This document shows positions 35,967-45,180 of a DNA stretch of 64,000 nucleotides, piece after piece. The position numbers were made by a program, and so were the translations under genes. Each line of letters begins with the position of its first letter. Within the stretch, counting starts at the first letter, position 1. Source of the stretch: Bacillota bacterium (GTDB lineage: Bacteria > Bacillota > Clostridia > Lachnospirales > Lachnospiraceae); contig JAEWSH010000037.1 of assembly GCA_023398375.1 (NCBI GenBank), forward strand, positions 124,001 through 188,000, read 5' to 3'. Under the pieces are notes generated by a model. That model searched no databases. It was given only the letters and a program-made list of their open reading frames with translations, and was not told the DNA's origin.

Positions 35967-36677
35967 TCAGAATAGTTCTTCCACCATTCGGTATCCTACT
36001 CCCATCTCGGTTAAAATATATTTAGGGGCCCCTGGGTTTGACTCAATTTTCCTTCGGATATTAGCCATATTAACGCGCAGTGTGTGGCTGTCATCGGCAT
36101 ACACTCCCCATATCTCCCGCATGATATAATCGTGGGTAAGTACTTTTCCTGCGTTTTTTGACAGCAGTGCTAAGATTTTGTACTCTACCGGCGTCAGATG
36201 GACCATATTTCCGGCAAGAAATACCGTTCGCTTTCTGAAATCAATTGCAAGTTCACCAACGGTTACTTTCTCCGTCCCATTTGATTCCCCTCCCATGCTT
36301 TGAGGGCTGTGCCGCAACGCTGTCCGTATGCGGGCGAGCAGTTCAGAAGTCCCGAAGGGTTTCACAATGTAGTCATCAGCACCTAAGTCAAGGACCTCCA
36401 CTTTTTCCCGCTCATGTCCCCGCGCAGAAACTACAACGACCGGTATTTTCGACCACTCCCGTATACTCTTTAATATTTCCACGCCATCGATATCCGGGAG
36501 TCCCAAATCAAGCAGAAGCACATCCGGAGAATAGGACGCAACCATGGAAAGTCCTTCTTTACCTGTATTTGTTTTTATAACCTGATAGCCATTGGCGTTT
36601 AAAATTGCCGTCATAAAGTTGCAAATGGCATCTTCGTCCTCAATGACCATAACCAATGGTTTAATATCCATAATCAT
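35967..36677 (-). CDS. kdpE: KdpE response regulator
   Basis: A 236-residue OmpR-family regulator. Acidic pair EDED, phospho-acceptor in VLLLDLGLPDIDG, Lys in IVKPFGTSE and a winged helix ending in EMGVGYRM. It overlaps the kdpD gene by four bases. It would activate kdpFABC under potassium limitation or salt stress. The repeated TTGAC half-sites at 44003-44050 upstream of kdpF are candidate operators. Confidence 0.92.
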   Translation of the reverse strand: MIMDIKPLVMVIEDEDAICNFMTAILNANGYQVIKTNTGKEGLSMVASYSPDVLLLDLGLPDIDGVEILKSIREWSKIPVVVVSARGHEREKVEVLDLGADDYIVKPFGTSELLARIRTALRHSPQSMGGESNGTEKVTVGELAIDFRKRTVFLAGNMVHLTPVEYKILALLSKNAGKVLTHDYIMREIWGVYADDSHTLRVNMANIRRKIESNPGAPKYILTEMGVGYRMVEELF

Positions 36678-39373
36678 TCACTTCCTTCCAGCGGTAAAGA
36701 GAATTGAAAGACCGCACCGCCCTCTGACCGATTATCCGCTTCCATTGTACCGTTATGTGCCTTTATAATCGTCATGCAGATAGACAGGCCAATTCCCATT
36801 CCCCTGGACGAGTCGGAACTTTTACTTCCATTTGAAACATAACTTGTAAAAAGATAAGGATAGTCTTCTTCTGCTATTCCTTTTCCATGGTCAATCACCT
36901 GGAACAAAGCGCTCTCTCCTTTCTTTTTTAAAAAAATCTCTACAGGAGAATCAATTGGCGAGCACTTAATAGCATTTTCCAATAAATTAATCAGTACCTG
37001 TGCAATCAGGGTTCCATCCATAGGAACCTCAAGCAATTCATCGGGTACACTAACCACAATATTGCGTTGCGGGAACCTTTTTTTGATGTGTCTGACCGCT
37101 TCGGCTACAACTTCCTCAGCAGCTTCCAGACTTTTTGTAACCTTCGACGCACTCTCATTGATTCGTGTTACGGACAGCAGATTTTCCACCATACGTATGA
37201 GCCACTGGGCTTCCTCCTGAATATCGGCATTGAGTTTTTCGCGTGTATTTTCATCAAGCGTGTACTTATTTTCGCGAATAGTGGAACTGGCGCCCAGTAT
37301 TCCTGCAAGCGGTGTACGAAGATCATGTGCAATCGCACGTAAGAGGTTGCTTCGCATTTTTTCCTTCTCTGCTTCAACGATAATGCCTCTTTGTTCATCC
37401 GATAGATGCTGACGTTCTAAGGCCATAGCCACCTGAGAGGCAATCATGCGTAAAAACAACCGGGTGTTGTGATCCAATGTACCTTTTAAGCAGGAAACAC
37501 CTAAAACGGCAAGTACCTTTCCCTGGGAGATGACTGGCATATAGAATGCACCTGCACCCATGAGCGTATCGGTTCCTGCTCCTGCACGTTTCTGATTGAG
37601 AAAAACCCAATGGACCACAGCCTTCTCATCTGCTGAATTGAACAAAGAGCCATCTGCATCCTCCAATGCCTGCATAACAGCTCCATCTTCTCCCTGTTCA
37701 GGGTCCGCAGTAAAAAAGACAACAGAGCGGTCAAATAAATTGACAATGTATTCATTTGTCAGGGCAACGATATTTTCAAGTCCTCTGGTAATAAGCAGCT
37801 TTTTGTTAATTTCATAGAGAACCTTGGTGCGCCGTTCTCTTTGTACGGCAAGTCTCGCCTGAGTCTTGATCCTTGCTGTCAATGTGCTTGTGATCAGAGC
37901 TGCCAGCAGCATGATAAGAAATGTAATGGGATATCCGGCTTGTATCGTGTTGAAAGTAAAATAAGGCTCCGTAAAAAAGAAATTGAAGGTCAATACGCTG
38001 ACTACTGACGCAATAACGCCGTATACATGCCCTCCGGTAACTCTTGAAATAATCAGAACAGAGAGAATATATGCCATGATGACATTCTGATCCCCGATAC
38101 CCAGCCTGCGAAGTCCAAGGCTCAGCAGGGTAGCAGCTGTCAAAAGACCAATGGTCTTAGCAAAATCCTTCCAGGAAAAGTTAAAATTTTTAATCCGGAT
38201 TGTTTTACGGGGCTTTTTATAGTCCCGGCGAATCGTACTGCCGGGTATGATGTATACCTCGATATTAGGCAGAAGGGAAATCAGTTTATCCTCGAAGTCC
38301 AATTCGAACAGATTTTTCAGCGTTTTTTTATTCCGGCTTTTCCCAACCACTATGTTAGTAATGCCGGATAGTTTTGCATACTCGGAGACCGATGCCGCAA
38401 TATCATGTCCGGTAAGCGTAACGATCTCAGCGCCCAGTCTTTCTGCCAGATCCATGTTGGCTCGGATTGTAGCCTGCTGCTCCTTCGTAAGGTGATCGCT
38501 CTCAATACTCTCAACATAAAGCGCCACCCAATGTGCATGAAAAGCATCGGCAGCCCGTGCCGTCCACCTTATACATCTTGCGGATGAAGGAGAAGACCCG
38601 ATACAGACCAGCATTTTGGTATTGGCCATTTTTTGAGACAGGCACCTTTCATTTTGATTTTCATTGCTGATTCTGTCTGCTGCCTTGCGCATTGTAATTT
38701 CGCGCAGCAGCTTAAGATTTTCGCGTGAAAAGAAATTTTGCATAGCGGTCTGAGCCTGATTCGGTTTATATACCTTTCCTTCCTCAAAGCGCCGGAGCAG
38801 TTCATTTGGTTCAATATCAATGAGTTTGATCATATCGGCACGTTCAAAGATATAGTCAGGCACCGTCTCCTGAACCCTTACTTTTGTTATGTCCTCAATC
38901 ACATCATTCAGACTTTCCATATGCTGGACATTGACAGTGGTATAAACATCAATGCCTGCATTCAAAAGTTCCTCTATATCCTGAAAGCGTTTCCGGTTTC
39001 TGACACCTTCAGCATTCGTATGTGCAAGTTCATCCACCAGGATCAGCTCTGGCCTGCGTCTCAATGCTTCGTCCAAATCAAATTCCTTAAGCTCAATATT
39101 ACGGTATAAAATCTTTTTCGGCGGCAATGCCGGCAGACCATGCAGAAGCTGCATAGTATCCGGACGGGTGTGGGGCTCAACATAACCCACCAGTACGTTT
39201 TTACCCCACCGGTACTGTTCCTGGGCGTCATCAAGCATGGCATAAGTCTTGCCGACACCCGCCGCGTAACCAAAGAAGATCTTTAATTTACCCGAATATT
39301 TTTCCTCATTCGCTCTTATATCATCTAAAATAGCATCAGGGTCAGGCCGCTGTTCCAATTTTTCCAATATCAT
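36674..39373 (-). CDS. kdpD: KdpD sensor kinase
   Basis: An 899-residue kinase. Order: KdpD domain with P-loop GYAAGVGKTYAML (residues 20-230), USP-like domain (250-370), four membrane helices (DUF4118, about 395-500), GAF-like region (520-640), H-box AIAHDLRTPLAGILG, N-box NLLENAIKCSP, and G boxes DHGKGIAEE and GMGIGLSIC. It senses low potassium. The ATG at 39373 lies very close to GGGAGG; a TTG two codons further is an alternative start. Confidence 0.93.
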   Translation of the reverse strand: MILEKLEQRPDPDAILDDIRANEEKYSGKLKIFFGYAAGVGKTYAMLDDAQEQYRWGKNVLVGYVEPHTRPDTMQLLHGLPALPPKKILYRNIELKEFDLDEALRRRPELILVDELAHTNAEGVRNRKRFQDIEELLNAGIDVYTTVNVQHMESLNDVIEDITKVRVQETVPDYIFERADMIKLIDIEPNELLRRFEEGKVYKPNQAQTAMQNFFSRENLKLLREITMRKAADRISNENQNERCLSQKMANTKMLVCIGSSPSSARCIRWTARAADAFHAHWVALYVESIESDHLTKEQQATIRANMDLAERLGAEIVTLTGHDIAASVSEYAKLSGITNIVVGKSRNKKTLKNLFELDFEDKLISLLPNIEVYIIPGSTIRRDYKKPRKTIRIKNFNFSWKDFAKTIGLLTAATLLSLGLRRLGIGDQNVIMAYILSVLIISRVTGGHVYGVIASVVSVLTFNFFFTEPYFTFNTIQAGYPITFLIMLLAALITSTLTARIKTQARLAVQRERRTKVLYEINKKLLITRGLENIVALTNEYIVNLFDRSVVFFTADPEQGEDGAVMQALEDADGSLFNSADEKAVVHWVFLNQKRAGAGTDTLMGAGAFYMPVISQGKVLAVLGVSCLKGTLDHNTRLFLRMIASQVAMALERQHLSDEQRGIIVEAEKEKMRSNLLRAIAHDLRTPLAGILGASSTIRENKYTLDENTREKLNADIQEEAQWLIRMVENLLSVTRINESASKVTKSLEAAEEVVAEAVRHIKKRFPQRNIVVSVPDELLEVPMDGTLIAQVLINLLENAIKCSPIDSPVEIFLKKKGESALFQVIDHGKGIAEEDYPYLFTSYVSNGSKSSDSSRGMGIGLSICMTIIKAHNGTMEADNRSEGGAVFQFSLPLEGSE

Positions 39374-39391
39374 TCACCTCCCTTATTATCT

Positions 39392-39436
39392 TTATATTAT
39401 GATGTCGGGGGCAAAAGGTATTTTGACCCTGGTATC
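39392..39436. repeat. Palindromic repeat, kdp copy A
   Basis: TATGATGTCGGGGGCAAAAGG, followed by TATTTTGACCCTGGTATCA. It matches 44131-44176 in about 40 of 45 bases. The core GGGGNCAAAA ... TTTTGNCCC can form a stem. It sits between kdpC and kdpD. Confidence 0.6.
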
Positions 39437-39532
39437 ATATTATACCATTATTGCTATTTAACCAAAACGAATTTTCGCAATCACTTCGCTATTTGCTCAT
39501 AACCTTATTACTACTTCCTTGATCAGGTTAAA

Positions 39533-40093
39533 TTACAGTAAGCCGTCCAGCGCTAAATTTACTTTCAGGACATTGACAGCCGGCTCACCTACAAAACCGA
39601 GAAAGCGTTCTGTGGTGTATTTTTCAATGATCTCTCTTACATCTTCTTCACTCATATTTCTTTCTTTGGCAATACGCGCTGTCTGATACTCAGCCGCTTC
39701 CGGAGTAATAGCAGGGTCAACGCCGCTTCCGGAGGCTGTAATTAGATCCATTGGGATTTCTGCTGTGTTATCCGGATCAATGGAATGCCACCAATCAATC
39801 CGTTCCTGCACCAGCTCTTCCTGTTCCTCCCCAACGGGCGACAGGTTAGTCGTGCCCATCGGCCTTCCTATCAAATATTCCGCTTTTGTAAATTCCTGGG
39901 CCATAAGCGCGGAACCATACTCCTTCTGTGAACCGTCCTTTAATGTCACTGTAATGCTGCTTCCGTTTGCCTGATTCGGAAATATCAGCTGTGCAATACC
40001 TGTAACTGCTGTTGTATAGAGTATTCCGCACAATATTGTCATTACACCAAAACAGACAAGAGCGGGTTTCAATATATTCGTTTTTCCCATCAT
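39533..40093 (-). CDS. kdpC: KdpC subunit
   Basis: A 186-residue subunit with one N-terminal membrane helix (LVCFGVMTILCGILYTTAVT) and the KdpC motifs IGRPMGTTNLSP, SGSGVDPAITPEAAEYQ and VNVLKVNLALD. It stabilises the KdpFABC potassium pump. It starts nine bases after kdpB. Confidence 0.93.
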   Translation of the reverse strand: MMGKTNILKPALVCFGVMTILCGILYTTAVTGIAQLIFPNQANGSSITVTLKDGSQKEYGSALMAQEFTKAEYLIGRPMGTTNLSPVGEEQEELVQERIDWWHSIDPDNTAEIPMDLITASGSGVDPAITPEAAEYQTARIAKERNMSEEDVREIIEKYTTERFLGFVGEPAVNVLKVNLALDGLL

Positions 40094-40102
40094 CGTTTCA
40101 CC

Positions 40103-42169
40103 TCACACAATGCCGCAGACAGTTAGCAGCATATCAATCAGTTTTATTGCTATAAAAGGCGCTATAATACCTCCCAGACCGTAGACCAGCATGTTTCTTT
40201 TCAGCAGCTTTCCTGCCGGAAGCTCACGGTATTTCACGCCCTTAAGTGCCAGCGGGATGAGCGCAATAATAATCAGTGCATTATAAATAATTGCCGAAAG
40301 GATGGCAGTTTTTGAACTGGTCAGTCCCATGAAATTCAAGGCAGTCAGCTGTGGATATATCCCAAAAAATAATACAGGAATAATGGCAAAATATTTGGCA
40401 ACATCGTTTGCTACACTAAAAGTTGTCAGAGAGCCTCTTGTCATCAGCAGCTGTTTGCCGATCCTCACGATATCAATGAGCTTGGTAGGGCTGGAGTCTA
40501 AATCGACCATGTTGCCCGCTTCCTTTGCCGCCTGTGTACCGGTGTTCATTGCCACAGCTACGTCTGCCTGCGCCAGTGCCGGAGCATCGTTGGTGCCGTC
40601 ACCGGTCATGGCAACCAAATGACCCTTGGATTGATAATCGCGGATGAGCGCCAGCTTGGTTTCCGGCGTAGCCTCCGCCAGAAAATCGTCTACACCTGCT
40701 TCTGCGGCAATCGCCGCAGCAGTCATAGGATTGTCCCCGGTAATCATGATTGTCCTGATGCCCATTTTACGCAAATCTTCAAAACGTTCCTTTACACCGT
40801 TCTTGACAATATCTTTCAGATAGACAACGCCCAGCACCTGACTGTTTTTTGCAACAACGAGTGGAGTTCCGCCTGCTCCCGCAACATGTTTCACGATCTG
40901 CTCACATTCCTCCGGATAGGTGCCACCCTTTTCCGTTACAAAAGCTTTTACAGATTCCGCCGCACCCTTCCGGATTTCCGTCCCCTGGTAATCAATGCCG
41001 CTCATTCTGGTTTTGGCTGTGAATTCAACAAAGTCTGCATTCAGTCTGGAAAGCTCTCTTCCCCGTATTCCAAACTTCTCTTTAGCCAGAACCACGATGC
41101 TTCTTCCTTCCGCCGTTTCATCGGCAAGTGAAGAAAGCTGGGCGGCATCTGCCAGTTCCTGCTCCGTCACACCCTTGACCGGCAGAAACTCACTTGCCTG
41201 CCGGTTTCCCAAAGTTATCGTGCCGGTCTTATCCAGCAAAAGCACATCTACATCTCCGGCAGCTTCAATAGCGCGCCCGCTCATGGCCAGCACATTGGCC
41301 TGATTTAAACGGCTCATCCCGGCTATACCGATGGAGGATAAAAGCGCACCGATCGTAGTGGGAGCAAGGCAGACCAGAAGGGCGATTACATTTGTGATGG
41401 ATATGGCTGAGCCCACACCGGCCTGACTGCTTGCAAATCCCGAAAAGGGCAGCAGAGTCGCTGTAACCACCAGAAATATAATGGTCAAGGTAACCAGCAA
41501 TATCTGCAGAGCAATCTCATTGGGTGTCTTTTTTCTGGAAGCGCCTTCTACCATGGCAATCATCTTATCAAGAAAACTTTCTCCGGCTTCCGCCATTACC
41601 TCAATTACAAGCCAGTCAGATACCAGTGTGGTCCCACCGGTCACCGCACTTCTATCACCGCCCGATTCACGGATAACGGGAGCCGATTCACCGGTAATTG
41701 CACTTTCGTCCACAGACGCGGCACCGTCGATGACCTCACCGTCCATAGGAATCTGCTCTCCGGCTTTTACAAAAACGATATCTCCTTTTTTCAGCCCGGC
41801 AGATAATACTTCTGTATATTCGTCTACATTACCTGCCGACTTAAGCTTTCTCGCCTTAACGTCCTTCCGTGCCTTGCGCAGGGTATCGGCCTGTGCCCGC
41901 CCGCGCCCTTCGGCAATGGCTTCAGCAAAGTTGGCAAACAGAACGGTAAACCACAAAATAAGTGATATGGCCAGGATATAGCCTCCGCTTTCATCTTTGA
42001 TTCCCGTGAAAGACAAGAAATAAAGGGCAGTTGTCAGAATAGCACCGATATAGACTACCAGCATAACAGGATTTTTCACTTGTATGCCGGGAGCAAGCTT
42101 CACAAAGGATTGTTTAAGCGCGTCCCCAAAAATATTTTTATTTACACTTTTATTTTCCATTTTGACCAC
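40103..42169 (-). CDS. kdpB: KdpB potassium-pump ATPase
   Basis: A 688-residue P-type ATPase. Phosphorylation motif LLLDKTGTITLGNR, TGES loop AITGESAPV, nucleotide and hinge motifs MTGDGTNDAPALAQADVAVAM. It energises potassium import through KdpA. It is six bases downstream of kdpA. Confidence 0.95.
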   Translation of the reverse strand: MVKMENKSVNKNIFGDALKQSFVKLAPGIQVKNPVMLVVYIGAILTTALYFLSFTGIKDESGGYILAISLILWFTVLFANFAEAIAEGRGRAQADTLRKARKDVKARKLKSAGNVDEYTEVLSAGLKKGDIVFVKAGEQIPMDGEVIDGAASVDESAITGESAPVIRESGGDRSAVTGGTTLVSDWLVIEVMAEAGESFLDKMIAMVEGASRKKTPNEIALQILLVTLTIIFLVVTATLLPFSGFASSQAGVGSAISITNVIALLVCLAPTTIGALLSSIGIAGMSRLNQANVLAMSGRAIEAAGDVDVLLLDKTGTITLGNRQASEFLPVKGVTEQELADAAQLSSLADETAEGRSIVVLAKEKFGIRGRELSRLNADFVEFTAKTRMSGIDYQGTEIRKGAAESVKAFVTEKGGTYPEECEQIVKHVAGAGGTPLVVAKNSQVLGVVYLKDIVKNGVKERFEDLRKMGIRTIMITGDNPMTAAAIAAEAGVDDFLAEATPETKLALIRDYQSKGHLVAMTGDGTNDAPALAQADVAVAMNTGTQAAKEAGNMVDLDSSPTKLIDIVRIGKQLLMTRGSLTTFSVANDVAKYFAIIPVLFFGIYPQLTALNFMGLTSSKTAILSAIIYNALIIIALIPLALKGVKYRELPAGKLLKRNMLVYGLGGIIAPFIAIKLIDMLLTVCGIV

Positions 42170-42175
42170 CTCATT

Positions 42176-43861
42176 CTATTGCATTGTAAAATAATCGGCA
42201 ATCGGACCAAGGGCTAACGCCGGTAGAAAGCTCAGCGCCCCGATGATAAGGATTACTCCGATTAAAAGCCCCACAAACATAGTATTACTGGTAGATAATG
42301 TTCCCTCTCCGGCAGCAACGGTTTTCTTTCCGGCCATATTGCCGGCAAGGAAAATGGCGGCTGCTATCGGTATAAAACGGGCCAGCAGCATAATAATCCC
42401 ACCAGTTACATTGGTAAATACGGTGTTTGCGTTAAAACCTGCAAAAGCACTGCCGTTGTTATTTCCCATTGATGAAAAGCCGTATAAAATCTCGGAAAAT
42501 CCATGAGCGCCTGCGTTTGTCAGCCATGATGAAGCACCAGGCATTGCAACCGCGGCAGCGGTACCAATCAACGTTACTAACGGTGGAACGAGAACAATTA
42601 AACAAACCATTTTCATATCATAAGGCTCCACCTTTTTCCCCAGATATTCCGGTGTCCTGCCTACCATCAGTCCTGCAATGAACACGGTTAGAAGGACAAA
42701 GGCCAGCATTCCATAAAGACCGCTTCCCACACCGCCAAAGACAATTTCACCCAGCTGCATCAGGAACATCAGAACCATGCCGCCGAGAGGAGTAAAGCTG
42801 TCATGCATGGAGTTTACCGAACCGTTTGAAGCTGCGGTGGTCGCCACCGCCCATAAGGACGATGCTCCCATACCATGGATCACCTCTTTCCCTTCCATGC
42901 TCGCAGAAGCTGCTGCTCCAGTAAAGTTCGGAGCGGCAAATTGCTCACTGGCTGTTACTGCCGCAAGAGAAACTGCAAACAAAATCATCATGGCGATATA
43001 GATGGATCTGCCCTGCCTGCTGTCCTTTACCGCTTTTCCAAAAGACACACACAGCGATGCGGGAATCAGCAGAATGGCCAGCACCTGAAGCAGATTTGAA
43101 AATGCCGTCGGGTTTTCAAGCGGAAAGGCCGAATTGACTCCAAAGAATCCGCCGCCGTTTGTACCAAGCTGCTTAATGGCAATCTGGCTTGCCGCCGGTC
43201 CGAGGGGGATGGTCTGAGCAGTTCCGCTTTCCAGCATGGCAACATCTTTATATGGTCCAAAGGTCTGCACGACTCCCTGTGAAACCAATACTATGGCCAG
43301 GATAAAGGATAATGGAAGCAGTACATACAACGTAGATCTGGTCAGATCCACCCAAAAGCTGCCAATGGTCTTTTTCTGTCTCAGAACAAATCCTCTGATC
43401 AAGGCAAACAAAACTGCAATTCCTGTTGCCGCCGAGACAAAATTCTGAACCGTGAGTCCTAAAAACTGTGTTAGATACGACAGTCCGGATTCACCAGAAT
43501 AAGCCTGCCAGTTGGTATTCGATACAAAACTTGCGGCCGTGTTGAAGGCCAGATGCCAGCTTGTGCCTTCTATTCCGGCGGGATTAAAAGGCAGAACGCC
43601 TTGCAGCATCTGCACAAGCCAAAGGAAGGCTACGCCAATCCCACTGAATATGAGAGCTGAAAGAGCATATCTCTTTGCCCCCATTTCTTCGTCACCTTTC
43701 ACTCCCATGAGCTTATAAATTCCTTTTTCCACGGGAGCAAACACACGGGTTAAAAATACTTTCTGTCCTGTCATCACTTTGTATATATAGATACCTAAAG
43801 GAATGGACAGTCCAACCAGAAGGACAAGATAAAAAATGTCCTGAATTACTACCATTTTCAT
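42176..43861 (-). CDS. kdpA: KdpA potassium-translocating subunit
   Basis: A 561-residue channel-like subunit with about ten membrane helices and the selectivity-filter-type loops FVSNTNWQAYSGE, LGTNGGGFFGVNSAFPLENP and FSSMGNNNGSAFAG. Its ATG overlaps the kdpF stop (ATGA). Confidence 0.95.
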   Translation of the reverse strand: MKMVVIQDIFYLVLLVGLSIPLGIYIYKVMTGQKVFLTRVFAPVEKGIYKLMGVKGDEEMGAKRYALSALIFSGIGVAFLWLVQMLQGVLPFNPAGIEGTSWHLAFNTAASFVSNTNWQAYSGESGLSYLTQFLGLTVQNFVSAATGIAVLFALIRGFVLRQKKTIGSFWVDLTRSTLYVLLPLSFILAIVLVSQGVVQTFGPYKDVAMLESGTAQTIPLGPAASQIAIKQLGTNGGGFFGVNSAFPLENPTAFSNLLQVLAILLIPASLCVSFGKAVKDSRQGRSIYIAMMILFAVSLAAVTASEQFAAPNFTGAAASASMEGKEVIHGMGASSLWAVATTAASNGSVNSMHDSFTPLGGMVLMFLMQLGEIVFGGVGSGLYGMLAFVLLTVFIAGLMVGRTPEYLGKKVEPYDMKMVCLIVLVPPLVTLIGTAAAVAMPGASSWLTNAGAHGFSEILYGFSSMGNNNGSAFAGFNANTVFTNVTGGIIMLLARFIPIAAAIFLAGNMAGKKTVAAGEGTLSTSNTMFVGLLIGVILIIGALSFLPALALGPIADYFTMQ

Positions 43862-43947
43862 AAATTCTCACCTCGAAACAAAATATAGAATAGGTAAACC
43901 AACAAAGCCAGGCCAATACAGCCTGATAATACTAAAACCATTTCCAT
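43858..43947 (-). CDS. kdpF: KdpF small subunit
   Basis: A 29-residue single-helix peptide, MEMVLVLSGCIGLALLVYLF then YILFRGENL, with ribosome site AAGGAG. Size, position immediately before kdpA and the four-base overlap identify it as KdpF, the lipid-like stabilising subunit. It is short enough to be missed by automated callers. Confidence 0.9.
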   Translation of the reverse strand: MEMVLVLSGCIGLALLVYLFYILFRGENL

Positions 43948-44001
43948 TTTTCTCAACTCCTTTTTCATTGTTTATTGCAATTAAAATGATATCAGAAAAG
44001 A

Positions 44002-44051
44002 AGTCAAGGAGGTGTCAATTTGATATGATAGGATGTCAAGAAAGCGTCAAG
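44002..44051 (-). promoter_or_regulatory. Candidate KdpE operator
   Basis: Four TTGAC half-sites on the minus strand, at + positions 44003, 44014, 44035 and 44046 (spacing 11, 21, 11). They share one helical face and lie about 55-105 bp upstream of kdpF. OmpR-family regulators bind 10-11-bp direct repeats, which fits KdpE. Confidence 0.55.
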
Positions 44052-44092
44052 ATACAAGCCAGATTGTATTTGGCTCGTTGCTCGCGTAAATC

Positions 44093-44132
44093 AAAAAACA
44101 AGATGAAGCGCATCCGCTTCATCTTGTTTTTT
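44093..44132. terminator. Bidirectional terminator before kdp
   Basis: A perfect 18-bp stem (AAAAAACAAGATGAAGCG with CGCTTCATCTTGTTTTTT), loop CATC. It ends the acetylation operon on the minus strand and insulates kdpFABC. Confidence 0.85.
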
Positions 44133-44176
44133 ATGTTATGATGTCGGGGTCAAAAGGTATTTTGCCCCTTGATACC
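44131..44176. repeat. Palindromic repeat, kdp copy B
   Basis: A second copy of the unit at 39392-39436 in the same orientation, with GGGGTCAAAA and TTTTGCCCC arms. The two copies bracket kdpFABC. It overlaps the end of the terminator. Confidence 0.6.
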
Positions 44177-44197
44177 TACGGATTGTTACGCACTTTG

Positions 44198-45163
44198 TTA
44201 TCTCACGATACCATGCTGCATCAGAAATTCCTTCCAAAGACTATAATAACTGGCTTTCAGATGGATATCATCAAATGTATACTCAGCATTCAGGTCACCA
44301 TGTTCATCACAAACCGCATCATTCATATCTATATAAAAGACATCGTGGTGATTGTCCACCGTTGCGAGCAATGCATTTCTCATATTAATGTTGTTATTAT
44401 TATAGATTGGGTCTGATTCTGATTTAGATGCGGTTACACGCATAATACCTTCCACGAACAAAATCGCATCCGGCTGTAATTCTCTTATTCTTGTAAGTAC
44501 TTTTAAATATTCCGCACCAAAGATCTGTGGTGTTCCTCGCCCCATTTCATTAATTCCAAGCATAATATATATTTTTCCATATTTTTTAAGCTGTAATGCT
44601 TCCTCGAGTGTGATCTTTTCTTTTTCTCCTTCGACCGGAATAAATTTTTTATAAAAAAAATCATAAACAGTAAGTGATGTCTTTGCATAAAAAGTGGGAT
44701 TGGACAAACCTGAATATTCTGATAATCCGACGGTCCTAGAATCCCCAATAAAAAGTGCATCATCAAAATATAATTCCTCTACTTTTTGAAATTGATATAT
44801 TTGAGCAGCCTTATTATCACTGACAGAAGAAGAGATCTGCGCTATATCTTCGTTTCCAATTGTATTAGCACTCACCGTACCAGCTATGAGATTTCCGCTT
44901 AATGTATTTATTTCATCCCCATCCTTAATAATACTGGCAGATACTTCGTTATCCATATCCTGTTGAAGCCAGTCGGGCAGTACATTGATCGGAAACTGTC
45001 CATCTTGTATTTCCTGCATTACCACAGTAAGAACGGGCTCTTTTTTCCAATCACATATATATCCCGCATAAACTTCATTCTTTTCACACCATGCAAATAC
45101 AGAAACACTAACTGTACTTATTATAATAAGCCAAAAAAGCGGACTTTTTTTGAACCATTTCAT
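44198..45163 (-). CDS. SGNH-hydrolase-like O-acetylation protein
   Basis: A 321-residue membrane-anchored protein. An N-terminal helix (FWLIIISTVSVSVFAW) precedes an extracellular SGNH/GDSL fold: block I DALFIGDSRTVGLSEY (catalytic Ser), IYIMLGINEMGRG (Asn) and the C-terminal DDIHLKASYYSLW (Asp/His). It follows the MBOAT gene by 17 bp, and such pairs acetylate extracellular glycans. Confidence 0.8.
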   Translation of the reverse strand: MKWFKKSPLFWLIIISTVSVSVFAWCEKNEVYAGYICDWKKEPVLTVVMQEIQDGQFPINVLPDWLQQDMDNEVSASIIKDGDEINTLSGNLIAGTVSANTIGNEDIAQISSSVSDNKAAQIYQFQKVEELYFDDALFIGDSRTVGLSEYSGLSNPTFYAKTSLTVYDFFYKKFIPVEGEKEKITLEEALQLKKYGKIYIMLGINEMGRGTPQIFGAEYLKVLTRIRELQPDAILFVEGIMRVTASKSESDPIYNNNNINMRNALLATVDNHHDVFYIDMNDAVCDEHGDLNAEYTFDDIHLKASYYSLWKEFLMQHGIVR

Positions 45164-45180
45164 ACACTGCGCTCCTAACT

